A stretch of 64,000 nt of DNA from Planococcus citri. Lineage: Eukaryota > Arthropoda > Insecta > Hemiptera > Pseudococcidae. Positions 11,926 through 26,100 of the stretch are shown in pieces. Position 1 is the first letter of the stretch; each line of letters begins with the position of its first letter. A program made the position numbers and the translations under genes. The stretch is taken from contig NC_088677.1 in NCBI RefSeq assembly GCF_950023065.1, forward strand, positions 47,012,555 through 47,076,554. The letters run 5' to 3'. Under the pieces are notes generated by a model. It did not search any database. It worked only from the letters and a program-made list of their open reading frames with translations, and was not told where the DNA came from.

Positions 11926-14199
11926 TGCATACAATCCAAGAATTCATACCTATATACTTAGGTATTACTTACGTATACATACTTTACTTAGGCAATTATT
12001 TGATAAATTAATGCGAGAGATAAAAGAATATTAGACGCCTATTTCGGTGAGCCTGTTTCACAAATCTTCAAATTAATTGTGATCTACCACTTCTATAAGC
12101 ACAACTTCCCTAATTATTCGTTAAAGTTGTTCTAATTAGGCAAAATGGTCTATAAATCAAACACTTTGTCGAAATTATTTCCATATCATCTTTAAAAAAT
12201 AAATTCTCAAAAGACCCGACAATTAAGTAAAGTTCACGCCGCTCAATAAGTATTAGGTACTACATATGTAGGTAATGTATATATCATGTTCCATTTTTTT
12301 TCTTAAATTTTCCCTCATACACTGTGCGCGCTTATACTTAATTATACTATGCAATGCTTGAGTTTGACCAGTTTTTGTATGGATGAATAAAATTGGTCTG
12401 TTCTTTTACATAGGTACCTACCTTCGATAATAAGGATTATGCAATGGAGATATGTGAACAGTCCTTACATACTAATATTTTAAATTTTAAAAATTTGTTC
12501 AAATGAAATAGGTATAAGTATAGGTGCCCACTGTAGGTATTCAAAACTGTGTTTAACGATTCATTTAGATGATTTTTCTGCGAAAACAACTTCAAAAGAG
12601 GCAATAAATTACGAAGAATGTTTCCTAATCAAGGGGAAACCTAAATCATTGATGAAGACACGTCTGAATTTGATTAATTTCTTAAAATAGCAGTGATTTC
12701 ACGATTCTGTCGACTCGTTGGAAGTCATCGTAAGCAAACGGCGAATTCAGCTCCGAGTTTGATTGAATCCCATGTTCATATTCTTAAGCATCGAGTTTTA
12801 GGTACCTATCTGTACAATGTAAAATTGAAAAAAACTGGGCGTAGCCAATTTACTTTGGCTCTTACTGCATGAAGATTGCTGATGGCGTACACACTGCAAT
12901 CATTTTACTTTCTTCGCTATTGTACATAAGTGCGGGTAAGCAAACGCAGGTATTGTAAAAAAAAATCTGTTAAAAATTGATGTACCAACTACGAACTACC
13001 AGCTGTATAATAAACTTTTCAAGGTTACTTACAATATGTGCTTGCTTGTTTGGTTGTACCTTAAACCTATATGTACCCTACCTAGTACCTACTACCTACC
13101 TATGGTATTCTCCGCCTGTGAATGTTTGGTGTTTCATTGCAATTCACCATCACGTTGTATTTTTATCCGACTCAACGCAAGAATACAAGACACATTGTTG
13201 GATATAGGTTACAAAAATTAAATTCTAGAATATTTTAAGGTCTGCCTTTTACACAGATATAATATGCGTTCAAGTGCGTACCTTTATGGGAGAGACATGT
13301 TGCTCAATAAAATAGTACAACGTACAACCTGGGAGACATGGAGGTAGTCCATTTCATGTAGGTACCTACTCTAGGCTAGGCTAAAAGAAATTTTAAAATT
13401 CGCTAGAGTTAGAGTTCACTTGTCAACAGGTTTATTTATTATTCACGATTGCATTATTAGAATACATATATACAAATACCTAATGTAAAACGATTTATTT
13501 GCGTGAATCTTGAAAATCGCGTTTTATCGTTCATGTTTCATGACGGAACTAAACGCTCGAATCGCGAGTCATAATTGTAGACCAAAATGATTATTCTTGC
13601 GAGTAGGTAAAAAGAAAAAGAATGGATGGTTCTGCGAACCAAATGATGTTCCAAGATTTGTACGAGGAATAGCGGATGACGGGATGAGGAATAAGTACCT
13701 ATTTCCCAATACGAGATCTCTTCAAAATGTAATGTACATCACAGAATAGTTGGTACGAGCTTGGAGCCACATTTACGAAGAGTGGTAAAGAAGGTGGAAT
13801 GGCGAATGAGGTAAGCGTAAGCGGTATAGCAACTAGGTTCTCGATACCGAACCCCGAACCAACCCAGCTCCCAGCCCGTCACACCGTCATAGCTACTCAT
13901 TGAATACACATAACATAACCACGCATCAGTATACTCTTACTTAGATATTGTTACGCTGCGCGTTTGTGTGTGTGTTTAGAAATAGTGATACCGGCTCGCC
14001 GAGCCAGTCCCAGCTCCCAGTTCGATACTGTTCTTTGATCACGTTCGATTGATTTCAGTTTACTTTTTAATTCTTCGAGAATATTTACCGAATTCATAAT
14101 CGTGTTCGATTTTCGAGATTTTCGGGAGTGTTTTGTTTCTCACTTGATCGTCTTGTCCGTTAGTGTATTGTTTTAGTTGTTAAATAGTGAATAACAAAC
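11926..14199. promoter_or_regulatory. Transgelin upstream region and 5' UTR
   Basis: Non-coding DNA leading to the transgelin start. The last ~250 bp are less AT-rich and probably contain the promoter and 5' UTR. I cannot place the transcription start or any specific factor site. Confidence 0.4.
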
Positions 14200-17100
14200 A
14201 TGGCTTGCAACCGAGCAGCGAAATCTGGATTTGCAGCTGAGGCTCAACGAAAGGTAACCATCGAGGATTTTATCATTGTATTAGTTTATTCACTTTATTC
14301 TTCGAAAAAAACAATTAGAATCTAACCGAGTAGATTGAAAATTCAGCTCAGAATACTCCTACGCTAATTTCGAAGTTTTTGTTACATTTTTTATGGTGTT
14401 TTTTTCTTCTTTTTAACCATTCGTAAAATGCTTCGTATGATGATGATTTTGTGGTCAACGCTTGCCATTTAGTTGATATTTGTGTGATTCATATTGTAAT
14501 TTCGTAATTTTTTTGAGATCATGAATTCATATCGTCTACTTTTTTATGTTTCTCAATTCAGTTTTATAGCTGTAAAGGAATTTGAATTATAGGTACCTAC
14601 ATTAAATCACTCCGGTAACTTCGAGTTATTTTTCAGTTGCTAAAGAAAATCATATAATTTCAAATTTCAAATGAATACCGTATCGCGAAAAACGCAAAAA
14701 AAAGTGATAAGAAAGTAATTTTTATCAGTAGTTGACTGATAACATGTTCCTCGAGTAATAGGTACATGTACAGGGTGCCCAGAAATATCGAGCACCCCTA
14801 AGAAAGTTTTCTACTAAAATACTTTGGTTGGTCACAGTGAATGATAATAATGATAGCACATGATTGGTTGTTTGTTGGACTGGAGAGATAACATTCCACC
14901 AACCATATGCATCTATTTCACGTTGTCAACCTATATTTTTAATGAAAAACTTTCTTAGGGGTGCTCGATATTTCTGGGCACCCTGTACAGTATGTATGTA
15001 GGGTGGGTAGGTAGGTCTAGGTATGCAATTACATATGCATACAATGTAGAGGTAGAGGTACCCAATTTTCCTTCGTTAAATGTACGCAGTTCCCAAACAT
15101 TTTGCATTAGATTCTTTAAAAAACAATTTTCCGACTGTTGTTGTCTCGTTATGCGAATGTTCAAAACCTCAGACTGGATTTTCCCCTGCACATACCATAA
15201 TTCGAAGCTATTGGTTTGTAACTTGTAAGAAAGTATGCATTCAAGCTCCACCATCCGTTCTCTTTACATTCTAGTAGGTACTAGGTACGTAGGAATTTCC
15301 ATGAGCTTATATTGCGACTTATGGTGAACAAAAATGTTAATTTTTCGAAGTTCACTCTAGTCAGGTTCATGATGCAAACCTATCTTTGGCGTCACTCAAT
15401 CTGTGCAAAAAGTGCTGCGAGGGGACGGGGAGATTTTTTTTCAGTCTTTCGGTAATGGGTCATACACCACCTTCTAAATAAGGAAATGACTGGATTATTC
15501 ATACTGGATCAATCACGATCTAAATTGAATGCTAGTTTCACTCTTCCTGGCAAAAATATACGAGGGGGTCAAGATATTGGGTTCCTGGAGAGTATCAAAC
15601 TTTATAAGTTTCGTTGGAGCATTGATTCATCTTGTCCTCGCTCCTCGATAAATGGCATTTCACCAAGAAGTGACCCCAGGGTAAGACGCAAGACCAACTG
15701 AATGAAGGAATGAATATATCTTTCATCCTGATCGGGTTTGAATACTTTTGAGATTAGTGATTAGTAAAATGGAGTAATTTGTTGGATGGAAGATGAGAAA
15801 GAAATTTATTTGGAACTAGATTTTCGTATTTTTTGTAGCTTGCATTACCTTACATCATGGATGTAGTAAAGAAATCAGAATCAAATTGTGGTGAGTCCTT
15901 CCGTTCAAGTAGAACCTATACATATGTACCTAACCTACTTAGTACCTACAGGGTGCCCAGAAATATCGAGCACCCCTAAAAAAGTTTTCTACTAAAATAC
16001 TTTGGTTGGTCACAGTGAATGATAATAATGATAGCACACGATTGGTTGTTGGACTGGAGAGATAACATTCCACCAATCCTATGCATCTATTTCACGTTGC
16101 CAACTATATTTTTAATGAAAAACTTTCTTTGGGGTGCTCGATATTTCTGGGCACCCTGTACCTACCTATGTACCTACGTATGATGGCTGGAGTGCATTAC
16201 GGATGCATGGTTTTTCTTGAAGAAAACTGGATTATTTTTGTCGTTTGAGCAGATTTTGTAAAACTGCTCTCAGTTTGCCTTCAATGCATCATGGCAGTCA
16301 AAAAATGATATTGTGGCAGTATAGGAAGGATGCGTAATATCTCAATACCTATATTATGAACTCTTTAATTTAATTTAATTTGCTGCTTCATTTAGAAAGT
16401 TACGAAATTTTCCGTCTCCATTATAGAATCGTATTAGTCATGGTTATCTGACTACGAGCGAGCTGTCTCCTTGTTACCAAACCATTTTTTAAATGCTGGG
16501 TCAAAGTGTTTGGCAGATGCCATGAAATGCAATACTTAGAATGGAAAATATGTGTATGTACTGCTCCAATTTTACTCGTAATTTCAATTGAACGTACTTA
16601 ATCGTTTTTATTCACATAAGTAATATGGCATATAATAGTCATTTTAAACTTAATTACTTAGTATGATCGATTATTCCAACTCGCGACTAGAAATTCGGTT
16701 TTGTTTGCATTCAACAAGTAGTTGTTCGCGACCTATTTGTTATCATCTGCGCTCCAGTTTTCTTAGTTTCTCATCGATTTTTCTTTATTGACGTCATCGT
16801 CATAGTTCCTTCGAGCTTGAAAATTTTCACATCCTCTCAAGTTTAAGGTCACCGACGTATGGCGTATTTTCATGGATCATGGACGTGATAGATGTTGGCG
16901 AACGATTACGAAATTTCGAGCGAATAGTTTTAATTCGAGTTGTGTCAAAATTACGTCGGTTGAAATAAAATTTACAACGTGGAGTCGTCAATTGTAGCTT
17001 CGTCGTAGCATAATAGTTTTGTTTTCCAGTTATGCAACATCTGCTTAAAAAGGAACATGTACTCGTATGTGTTTAGTACCTATGTCGGCATTGTGGTTGT

Positions 17101-20100
17101 GTATGTAATAGGTGTACCGTGTAGTGTACCTTCTACCTTGCTCGTAGACATCGGTAATTCGACATCCGTTTTCCTCTTCTCTAAGCTAAGTTCTCTTAGT
17201 TAATGTTCGACTTATGTACAAGAATAGGTGCTGGATTAGTGTGTTTTTTGTCGCTAGCAGAATTGGATCCAAGCGCCGAGCTATCGAGAAAATCTCGGTG
17301 GCATGCAATGTTTATGGCCCAATTTATAGGAAATGGCCCGCGCTATGTGAGTTTTGATGATCGGATATTTTTTGTCATAATTTTTATAGATGATTTTACT
17401 TGAAAATTTCCGGCTGATTTAACCCAATTTGGGCTCAAAATGACCCTTCGAAATTCAGAATCTCGATAGATTGGCTATATTTAAGACACTTATTGGATCC
17501 AACACTGGTCGCTAGAAGACAAGTTCCGTGCAAGTTCTCATATGTACAGTTATTTAGGTTCAATAATAAGGTGCTGATGGACGTTTTTTTAACTTGAAGC
17601 GAAAGATGCATTTTTTTGACTTTCCTACATCCTTTCCACAACTTTTGTTGGTCCCTTTTCAGATTTTTCAAGACTTTTTTCAGTCTCCCTTTTCTTGATT
17701 TGAGGCTTTCCATTCCAAAGAAAGATTAGTCCTTTTTTACTTACCTTTTTCAACTTTTTTTGTGACCCACTGTAAATTTGATGTTTTGAAGTTTGTTTTG
17801 TACCGTTCAATGGTAGGTAATAACCTGAGACAATTTACAGGATGGGTGTAGGAGAAGGTGTCGACAAATCTATGTCAAGAACTGAGAATTAAATATTTGG
17901 CGAAATGCTTGGTGTAAAGTCGTAGGTATCTCAAAAAGACTAAAACTTGAATCTTAAAACTGATGCTTCAACTTTTCCCCTCTAAAACTGCGGGATAATT
18001 TTCACTTTCCTAGTTCCTCCCACTGCTGCAGATACACAATAGGTCTGGTTACACGCGTGATAATGGTGGGAAAACGACGGGTCAATTTTTCTTGTTGGAG
18101 TCATTCCATTTAACCTAATGATGAAAAGTACGACTGAAAGTGAAATGTGAATGTACAAGAGGTAGTTTTCGATGACGCGGCAATTACTTTAGTAACCTTG
18201 ATGCAAGGTGAGTCCAACGGCGGTGTGCGGATTGATACGAAATACATACATTGTACCTACTGACAATAAAAAACTGAAAACCCGCCATTTACGGGTTCTA
18301 TTATTCTTCTGACAGTGCATGGCAATGACGGATAATTACCAAGGTATTCACCACGTGTTCTTCACCCTATCTTTCAAGTCCATCGTGTTGTCTCGTATTT
18401 GTTCGCAGTCGCAGACTGAAGTTGAAGTATGCGAATGATCAATTTTTGAAAGTCGAGTCAGCGCAAAAGACTAATTAGGTCAGCGAAAATAGAGTCATTA
18501 CAGACCTACGATACGAAATTCGTATCAATATTTACTTTTTCAAAGTGCGAGAAATTCGAGGAAAATGGCCTTGGTTAATGGTGGAAAAATTCCACGAAAC
18601 TAATTTCTCATATGTATTTACACGGTGCCCGGTCGGCTGTGCGCGTTGGAACGATTAAATAGCGCATACTGTACATTAATTATGAACATAATGTATCGCT
18701 CGCATATTATTCGCTCGTTTACGTATGTACGTGTTTAAATTGAACGAGTCTAAAAAACGTATTCCCTAATGATGAAATCCATAGTCAAATGCGAACGTAA
18801 TACGAAATTTTGTCCATATTTGGTATCAGTGATAATATACAGTATATATACACGTTTCATTAGGAGGTAACAAGTCTACATGGAAGAGAAACAATTTCAT
18901 TTCCTTCCTGAATCCTGCTGATGAAGGATGCCTTAGATATAAGAAACAAGTTGACCGATTTAAATTACACGAAAACAATTTCATACATTAGCCTATACCG
19001 GCATATACTTACTTACATAATAAATGTTCCACATAGTAAACACAGACTTTGGACTTGATTCGTTTTTCATGTGGTTTGATTAAAATCCTCGACATGAAAA
19101 TCCGATTAAAATTGATTGAAGAACGGATTTTAAACGCTCTACCGAGCGTTATACTTTTCAATCATTAACGTCACCGTGCTCTTTTTCAAGTGCTGAAACA
19201 TCGAAGAAATTTTTCATTAAAAAAATTAACGTAATTCACGTGCGAATCGTCTTCCAGTTGGTTGTAACGTATGAATAATGATTAAATAGATTTTATAACG
19301 GTTTTCATGTATGTGAGTAGGTATTCGATTCTGAAAACCGTACAGAAATTAATATCCGACTGTTGCTTCGCGGGCCTGCCTGGAATTTTAAAACGATCAC
19401 GATTTGGATCATATCATATACATACATGTGCGTCCAATAATCAATTGGAAAACTTCACCTTTGTTGCCCTATCCGGAGGCTGAAGGCAGGTCCCCGTATG
19501 TGTGAGAGCCCAAGAATTGTGCCAGAAAAGGCTCTGCGGAGAACGGACAATGAGATGTTTTGTAGTTCTTTTTGTTTTCAAGTTGTGGGGATTGGAGTTG
19601 GACACAATTTTTAGGATTCAAATAGCGATGATGGTGATCTGTTTCCCATGAAAACAAATCAACATCCTGCCAAAGTTTGAAAAGAATTTCGTAAGATCTT
19701 TGGAGCTCGAGGATCACTCATCTTCTCATTACCTATCACTGTCAGCCGAGCTACTTATTGGTTGTAAATATAGGAGAATATGTGTACATGTACATATTAT
19801 GTAATAAGTAGCTAGCTACAGAGCTAGTAGGTAGGTACTAGGTACTTAGGTAGGTATATGAGGTACACTAACGTACTGTACTGTATAGCTATAACTTATC
19901 ATCCGCTAATAATTGCATTTAAATTTCATCATGATCTGCCAAATCAAATGTGTATCATAGCATTTATCCATGTAACTACAAAGTTTGATATTTTTATAAT
20001 TTACCACTGATAATTTGGGCGACCCCATTATCGCACTTGAATCGATAAAATTAAAAATATGCATCGCGAATCATCTCCAACGTTACAATTATATCAATTT

Positions 20101-23100
20101 CAACTCCCAAGACCACTCGAATGTTATTTAATTTTTGTTATCCGGTGTACTTGTGAACAATGATAACAGATGTTTATTCAAACATGCAGCGTACAGTTTT
20201 TGTTAATAAAAAAACATGGTTCATGATGGTTCGTTATCCAATAATAAAATTTCTTCCGTAGGTGATTACTTTTTTTTGCCAAAATTTTAGACTACAAAGG
20301 AATCGTCAGTGGTAAATTCGTCTAATGTAAGCCTAAGCATTGAACTTCTGTTTTTTTTTTCAAATAGCCCTGCTTAATTGAAATAGAATTTCGATAATCC
20401 GATGATTCGCAGCTGAAACGAAAGAACCGTGGCATTCGATTTAATGTCAGGGGTCACAATATTTTATTTTCCTTATGTATGGTTTCTTCATCATCGCTGC
20501 TTCTATCAGTGTTACGTCATCAGTTAAAAATTCAAGGTTGGAATTACCTCGAAATCAAACATTACGTGTTTGCGTAGAGTTTAGAACAGCGAAAATAAGA
20601 ACATGGCATTTTTTTCGTCATTTCATGTTCACCACTCAAAATAAGTACGTTGAATTCACGAATTTGAAAGTGGTCGTTATTTATTTCTGTTCTTTATGTA
20701 GTCCTCCTATCGTTCTTCTATACGGACATAGATATTGTGTAGAATAACTTGTTGAATCTTGCTGCAGGTCTGGAATGTCTTGTTTGTAACCTTGACTATG
20801 AAGCCGCGATTTGATATTATAATTACTATTTCCTCTCATTAAATGGTTTATTCAACTTTCAACGAATGTGTATCTCGACCGTTGCTCGACTCTCGAATCA
20901 TCCGCAGCGATTGATTTGTATTCCGGTTATATTGTTCGAGTAGGTACCTATTGGTTTGAAATTTCGCGTAGAAGAAAAATAGGTAACCGCATCTTTCTGC
21001 AGCCAAATTTAATGCGCTATAAAACTCAATGCGGACATTGAAAATATAGAAATGAAGAGTCCATTTTTTGGAATTTCGTCAGTCGTTAAATCATCTCCGG
21101 GAAATTGTTATCAGAGTGATATTTCGATGTTATGTTACAATATTGCAAAGAGGATGATGATAATGTTTCAGGAAATGGCGTCCTTGATTTTATGAATCAT
21201 CGGTCTCTCGATTGTTAATCTTTTAACTGACATCAGATTATATCGCTGATATTTTAGATTTTGAATGTACAGATCTGAAATTAGGCGATACTACAGAGTG
21301 ATGTTCCAAAATTCTAAATCCAACTTACGTTACGTAAGATGAATAGGTAACAAACTAGGTATATGTAAAGAAATCGAATCAGTATACATATTTTAATTTT
21401 TTTTGAAAATGTTTCTCGGTAATTATCTACGTCGATTACTCTTAAACTCACGTTGATGTATACTTACCTACTTGTTTTCATGGCATACCTAATATGAATC
21501 ACATTTGTCTTCCAAGTAGGTCTAGGTATACATATGTATATGGACCTAAGTATCCTCAACGTCACCGTACATAAACAGTTCCTTTTGGTCACCAGGCTTT
21601 TAAATGCCTCCGGAGGTGTATTTACTTCATATTCGTAACCAGCACAGTGGTAATAGTGCTTATACTCTTTTCCCCACTTGATTTACATGCTTTAAGTTTA
21701 TACAAAAAAAATTTACGAGAATGGTACCAATTTGCCTCCGATTATAAACTGATCTCTTCCGTGACCTTGTGTATTTAAAAAGATATTGACTATACCAAAT
21801 TGTCACCTGCTGCCTTGCCTAATAGATTACAACTACGCTGGCTACGAATACGAAAATATAACACAACTGGAAGCATTTAAAAAGCGGTGACCAAAAGGTA
21901 CTGTTTATATGCGGTGACGTCGAGGGTATGTCAGTGTTGATGGAACAAAATTTTTAAAATCTGTATACAGTAGGTGTATACATGACCTTTTCGTCACCGG
22001 ACAAACTTTTCCCCTTTTACGTTTCAGGGGAAAACAAACCGTTTGGACTTGGTATACACAGGGAAACGTCTTCGTCACCGGCAAAACGCCTCCGTCACAC
22101 AGTGGGCTGTGAGCACCCTCAAAACGGGCGTAATTCAAAAACTTACAATGAACCCTAAAAAAATGGTATAATGATACCCTCCCTTATGTTTTTGGGGTCG
22201 CAGAATACGAATTTGACAATATTTTTTTTGTAGGGGTGGGGGGTGAGGGGGTTAGGGGAGCGAAAAATTCAAAATTTGACTATAATGATGTGTGATATGT
22301 CGAAATGTATGTTTTTGAGGGTGTAGATCACGAATCTGACAATATTTTTTTCATAGGGGTCAATGGTGGGGGCTGAAGGGGGTGAAAACGGTGAAAAATT
22401 CAAAATTTGACTATAATGATGTGTGATATGTCGAAATGTACCGAATATGAATAATTCAACTAAAAGTGAGTAATTTTCATCAATTTACTCGATTTTAGTT
22501 GTTATAAAGTAATTATAGAGGTATAATTTACGTTGAAACTCCGTTTTTTGCCTACTCTGCTGCATAAATATCAATAGAAAAAATTTTTGCACGTAGATGC
22601 ACGGGAAATTCCAGTGGCTGGTAATACTTAAGATAGTGTATTACAAGATGTTAATTGCCATTTTTGCCCTAAAGTGCCCCCGCGACCTCCACAGTCGATT
22701 ATAGTGAAAAATCTTGGTGAATTTCGTTGAAATGTGACAAATTTTTTCTTCCAGGGACTTTGACGGCTCCCCAATAGAAAATTCTTCATCCCCCACCCTT
22801 CACCCCTTCTACACCCTCGAAAACGTACATTTTGACATATCACACGTTATTATGGTCAAATTTTGAATGTTTCACCATTTTTACCCCCTTCATCCCCCAC
22901 CATTCACCCCTACGAAAAAAATATTGTCAAATTCGTGATCTACACCCTCAAAAACATACAATTCGATATATCACACATCATTATGGTCAAAATTTGAATT
23001 TTTCACCCCCTTCATCCCCCACCATTAACCCCTACGAAAAAAATATTGTCAAATTCGTGATCTACAACCTCGAAAACATACATTTCGACATATCACACAT

Positions 23101-26100
23101 TATTATAGTCAAATTTTGAATTTTTAAACATTTTCACCCCCTCAGCCCCCACCATTGACCCCTACGAAAAAAACACTGTCAGATTCGTGATCTACACCCT
23201 CAAAAACATACATTTCGACATATCACACATCATTATAGTCAAATTTTGAATTTTTTGCTCCCCTAACCCCCTCACCCCCCACCCCTACAAAAAAAATATT
23301 GTCAAATTCGTATTCTGCGACCCCAAAAACATAAGGGAGGGTATCATTATACCATTTTTTTAGGGTTCATTATAAGTTTTTGAATTACGCCCGTTTTGAG
23401 GGTGCTCACAGCCCACTGTGCGTCACCGATTTCGGTGACGAAGAGAACGCGTGAGTATATAAAAGGTGACGTAGAGGTACCGTTTGCATATCTATGTATA
23501 TCTACCTTTGAATAAAGTTCTGGTGAGCTGTATTCAGAGCCATTCACGAATCATTTGAGGAAATATGATTCAGGTTATGCATACAGATAATGTTAGGTAT
23601 GAGAATTATCTTTGTAGTTTTAATCTCAAAATTTTTCAGTTGTTTTTCTGAGGCAAAAGATGCGAAGCAAACGAAAGAATCATAGTGAAATGGATTGAAA
23701 AGCAAAAGTTACCAATGATGTAACTTTACATAATATGAGAAACTGTACCTCGTTTTCTCCACTTTCTTATACTTATCTTTGAGGTACTTCACCTTTAAGT
23801 ACCTACTTGGTACTTACTTATAAATAGTTTGTCCATAATTCGACGTACTTTCTTGATTTTTGAAACTTGGAAATCAATTTTCATCTACTTTCCATTTGCT
23901 CTCTAGTGTCTCCTCGTTTGGCCCGCAATTTAGAAGTAGAGAATTCTTGATTTTGTAAGCAGAAGTACGTAGAAAACCAGCAATGGGAAATCATTTTTTA
24001 CTAAATGGAAGTTTTGTAGAATTTTCTCAAAAAAGTATCGTGCTTTAATGTTTATTTAAATAGAACTGTAGGTACCTACTTAATTTGTTTTGAAAATCTT
24101 TGATGACAAATACATCAATTTTTGCTTTCATATCACCCTCCTCCTAACCATTCACCGCATCTAGGAAATTCTGCCTGTGCTATTGCATATCCAAACATCT
24201 GAAATATTCATTTTGAAATATGATAAGTATTCCACTTGAGAATATAATAAGTAAATTCTATAGTTATTCGGTGAAAAAAGAAAGAAACTAGGAAATGAAT
24301 CTTAATTGCTAGATTAACATTTATTTATCATAAACCCGACGAGCCACTATAAGTTGATCAAAAAACAAAAAACTAAAAATCTGCGACCTAGCAATATTAT
24401 AATAGACTACCCATGCGGATATTTTTTTAGATATTACTTACTTCGTTTTGTAATTAATGATGCTCGAGTCTCGCTGAAAAGAAAGTTATAATTTCTCATA
24501 CATTGAAATTTCATGCATTTGGCGATCTAATAGAGGGGTACCTACAAGTGCTCCTCAGAATTCTTTTTTGTCAAATGATAATTCGGATTTCTTTTTCAGT
24601 CTATTCAAAGGTGAAAATTACGTGTTTGATTCGATATGCTAAAAGTTTGATTGCAGCTCAATATTCTAATAACAAAACGGTTTTGCACGATATGTTGATA
24701 AGCGTTCAGAATCCTTGAATGCGACGAATGTTTACTTACATAATGTTTTTCTTGAGGTACTGTTAAGATACATAATTGTCCTTAAATAAATAGATAATCA
24801 CTTATTTTTACTGTAATTCTCGATTTCTTGCGTAACCTATTCGTTTCATTTTTTTGGTAGCTTATTGTTAGAACAAAATCACTTTTTCACAAGTAAGGTA
24901 CGTGAAGGCTTAGACCGAGGCAGTCATTACAACTTGGGCGTTATCTTGTATCGAGCTTTGAGGGTGTCTCTGTCTACTGGCTGAAAAAAGTACAAAATTG
25001 AAAAATGACATAAAAAAGTACGAAAAAACGTCTAAAACGTACGAAATTTTGAAAGAATTTTCATTTAATTGAGTCGGCAAAATTGTTAACTTTTCGACAA
25101 AATCACCCATAGGTAGGTATACCTATTCTCAAAATTCTCACTATTCTTTTACTTTCCGAACAGCGCGAAGCGATGTATAGGAAAGTATTGTTTTCGGCCG
25201 GAAAATGAACTTTGGAATTTACACTCGTTTTTGAATTTCGACTTCACACAAGTTTGTTTTGAGCAATTTTGAGATGATGTGTGTATGTATGTATGTATGT
25301 ATGTATGTATATGGACCTAAGTATCCTCGACGTCACCGTACATAAACAGTACCTTTTGGTCACCAGGCTTTAAAATGCCTCCAGCGGTGTATTTATAGCA
25401 TATTATTGATCAGCACAGTTGTAATAGTGCTTCTACTCTTTTCCCCACTTGATTTAGATGCATTTAGTTTATACAAAAAAATTTGCAAAAATGGTAGCAA
25501 TTTGCCTCCGATTCTAAACTGATCTCTTCCGTGACTTTGTGTATTAAAAAATATATTGACTATACGTCTGTGTCACCTGATGTCTTGCCTAATAGATTAC
25601 AACTGTGCTGGTTACGAATACGAAAATATAACATCACTGGAGGCATTTGAAGAGCGGTGACCAAAAGGTACTGTTCATATGCGGTGACGTCGAGGGTATG
25701 TCAGTGTTGATGGAACAAAATTTTTAAAATATGTATACAGTAGGTGTATACATGACCTTTCCGTCACCTGACAAACTTTTCCCCTTTTACGTTTCAGGGG
25801 AAAACAAACCGTTTGGACTTGGTATACACAGGGAAACGTCTTCGTCACCGGCAAAACGCCTCCGTCACCGATTTCGGTGATGAAGAGAACGCGTGAGTAT
25901 ATAAAAGGTGACGTAGAGGTACCGTTTGCATATCTATGTATGTATGTATGTATGTATGTATGTATGTATATATAGATTTCCCCCATACATTACCCGGCCC
26001 ATGATATTTCACTGACTTTTTGCGGACCGACTTGTGTTGGCACTAGCAGGGACGCGCTTGAATTTTTCCACATGTTCTCACAGCAGCTTACTGCTGGGCC

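Noticed and set aside
17435..17810. Two overlapping lysine-rich frames (-) in the transgelin intron
   Set aside because: Lysine and serine bias comes from T-rich sequence; no family match and no flanking splice sites in frame.
22628..23119. Repeat-derived frames in the CACAGTG element
   Set aside because: They translate the 125-bp internal repeat on both strands and show no transposase motif.
25675..25986. 103-codon frame (-) in repeat copy B, also present in part at 21905
   Set aside because: It is shared by the two copies of a non-coding repeat and contains a microsatellite translation (IYIHTYIHTYIH). Not a gene.
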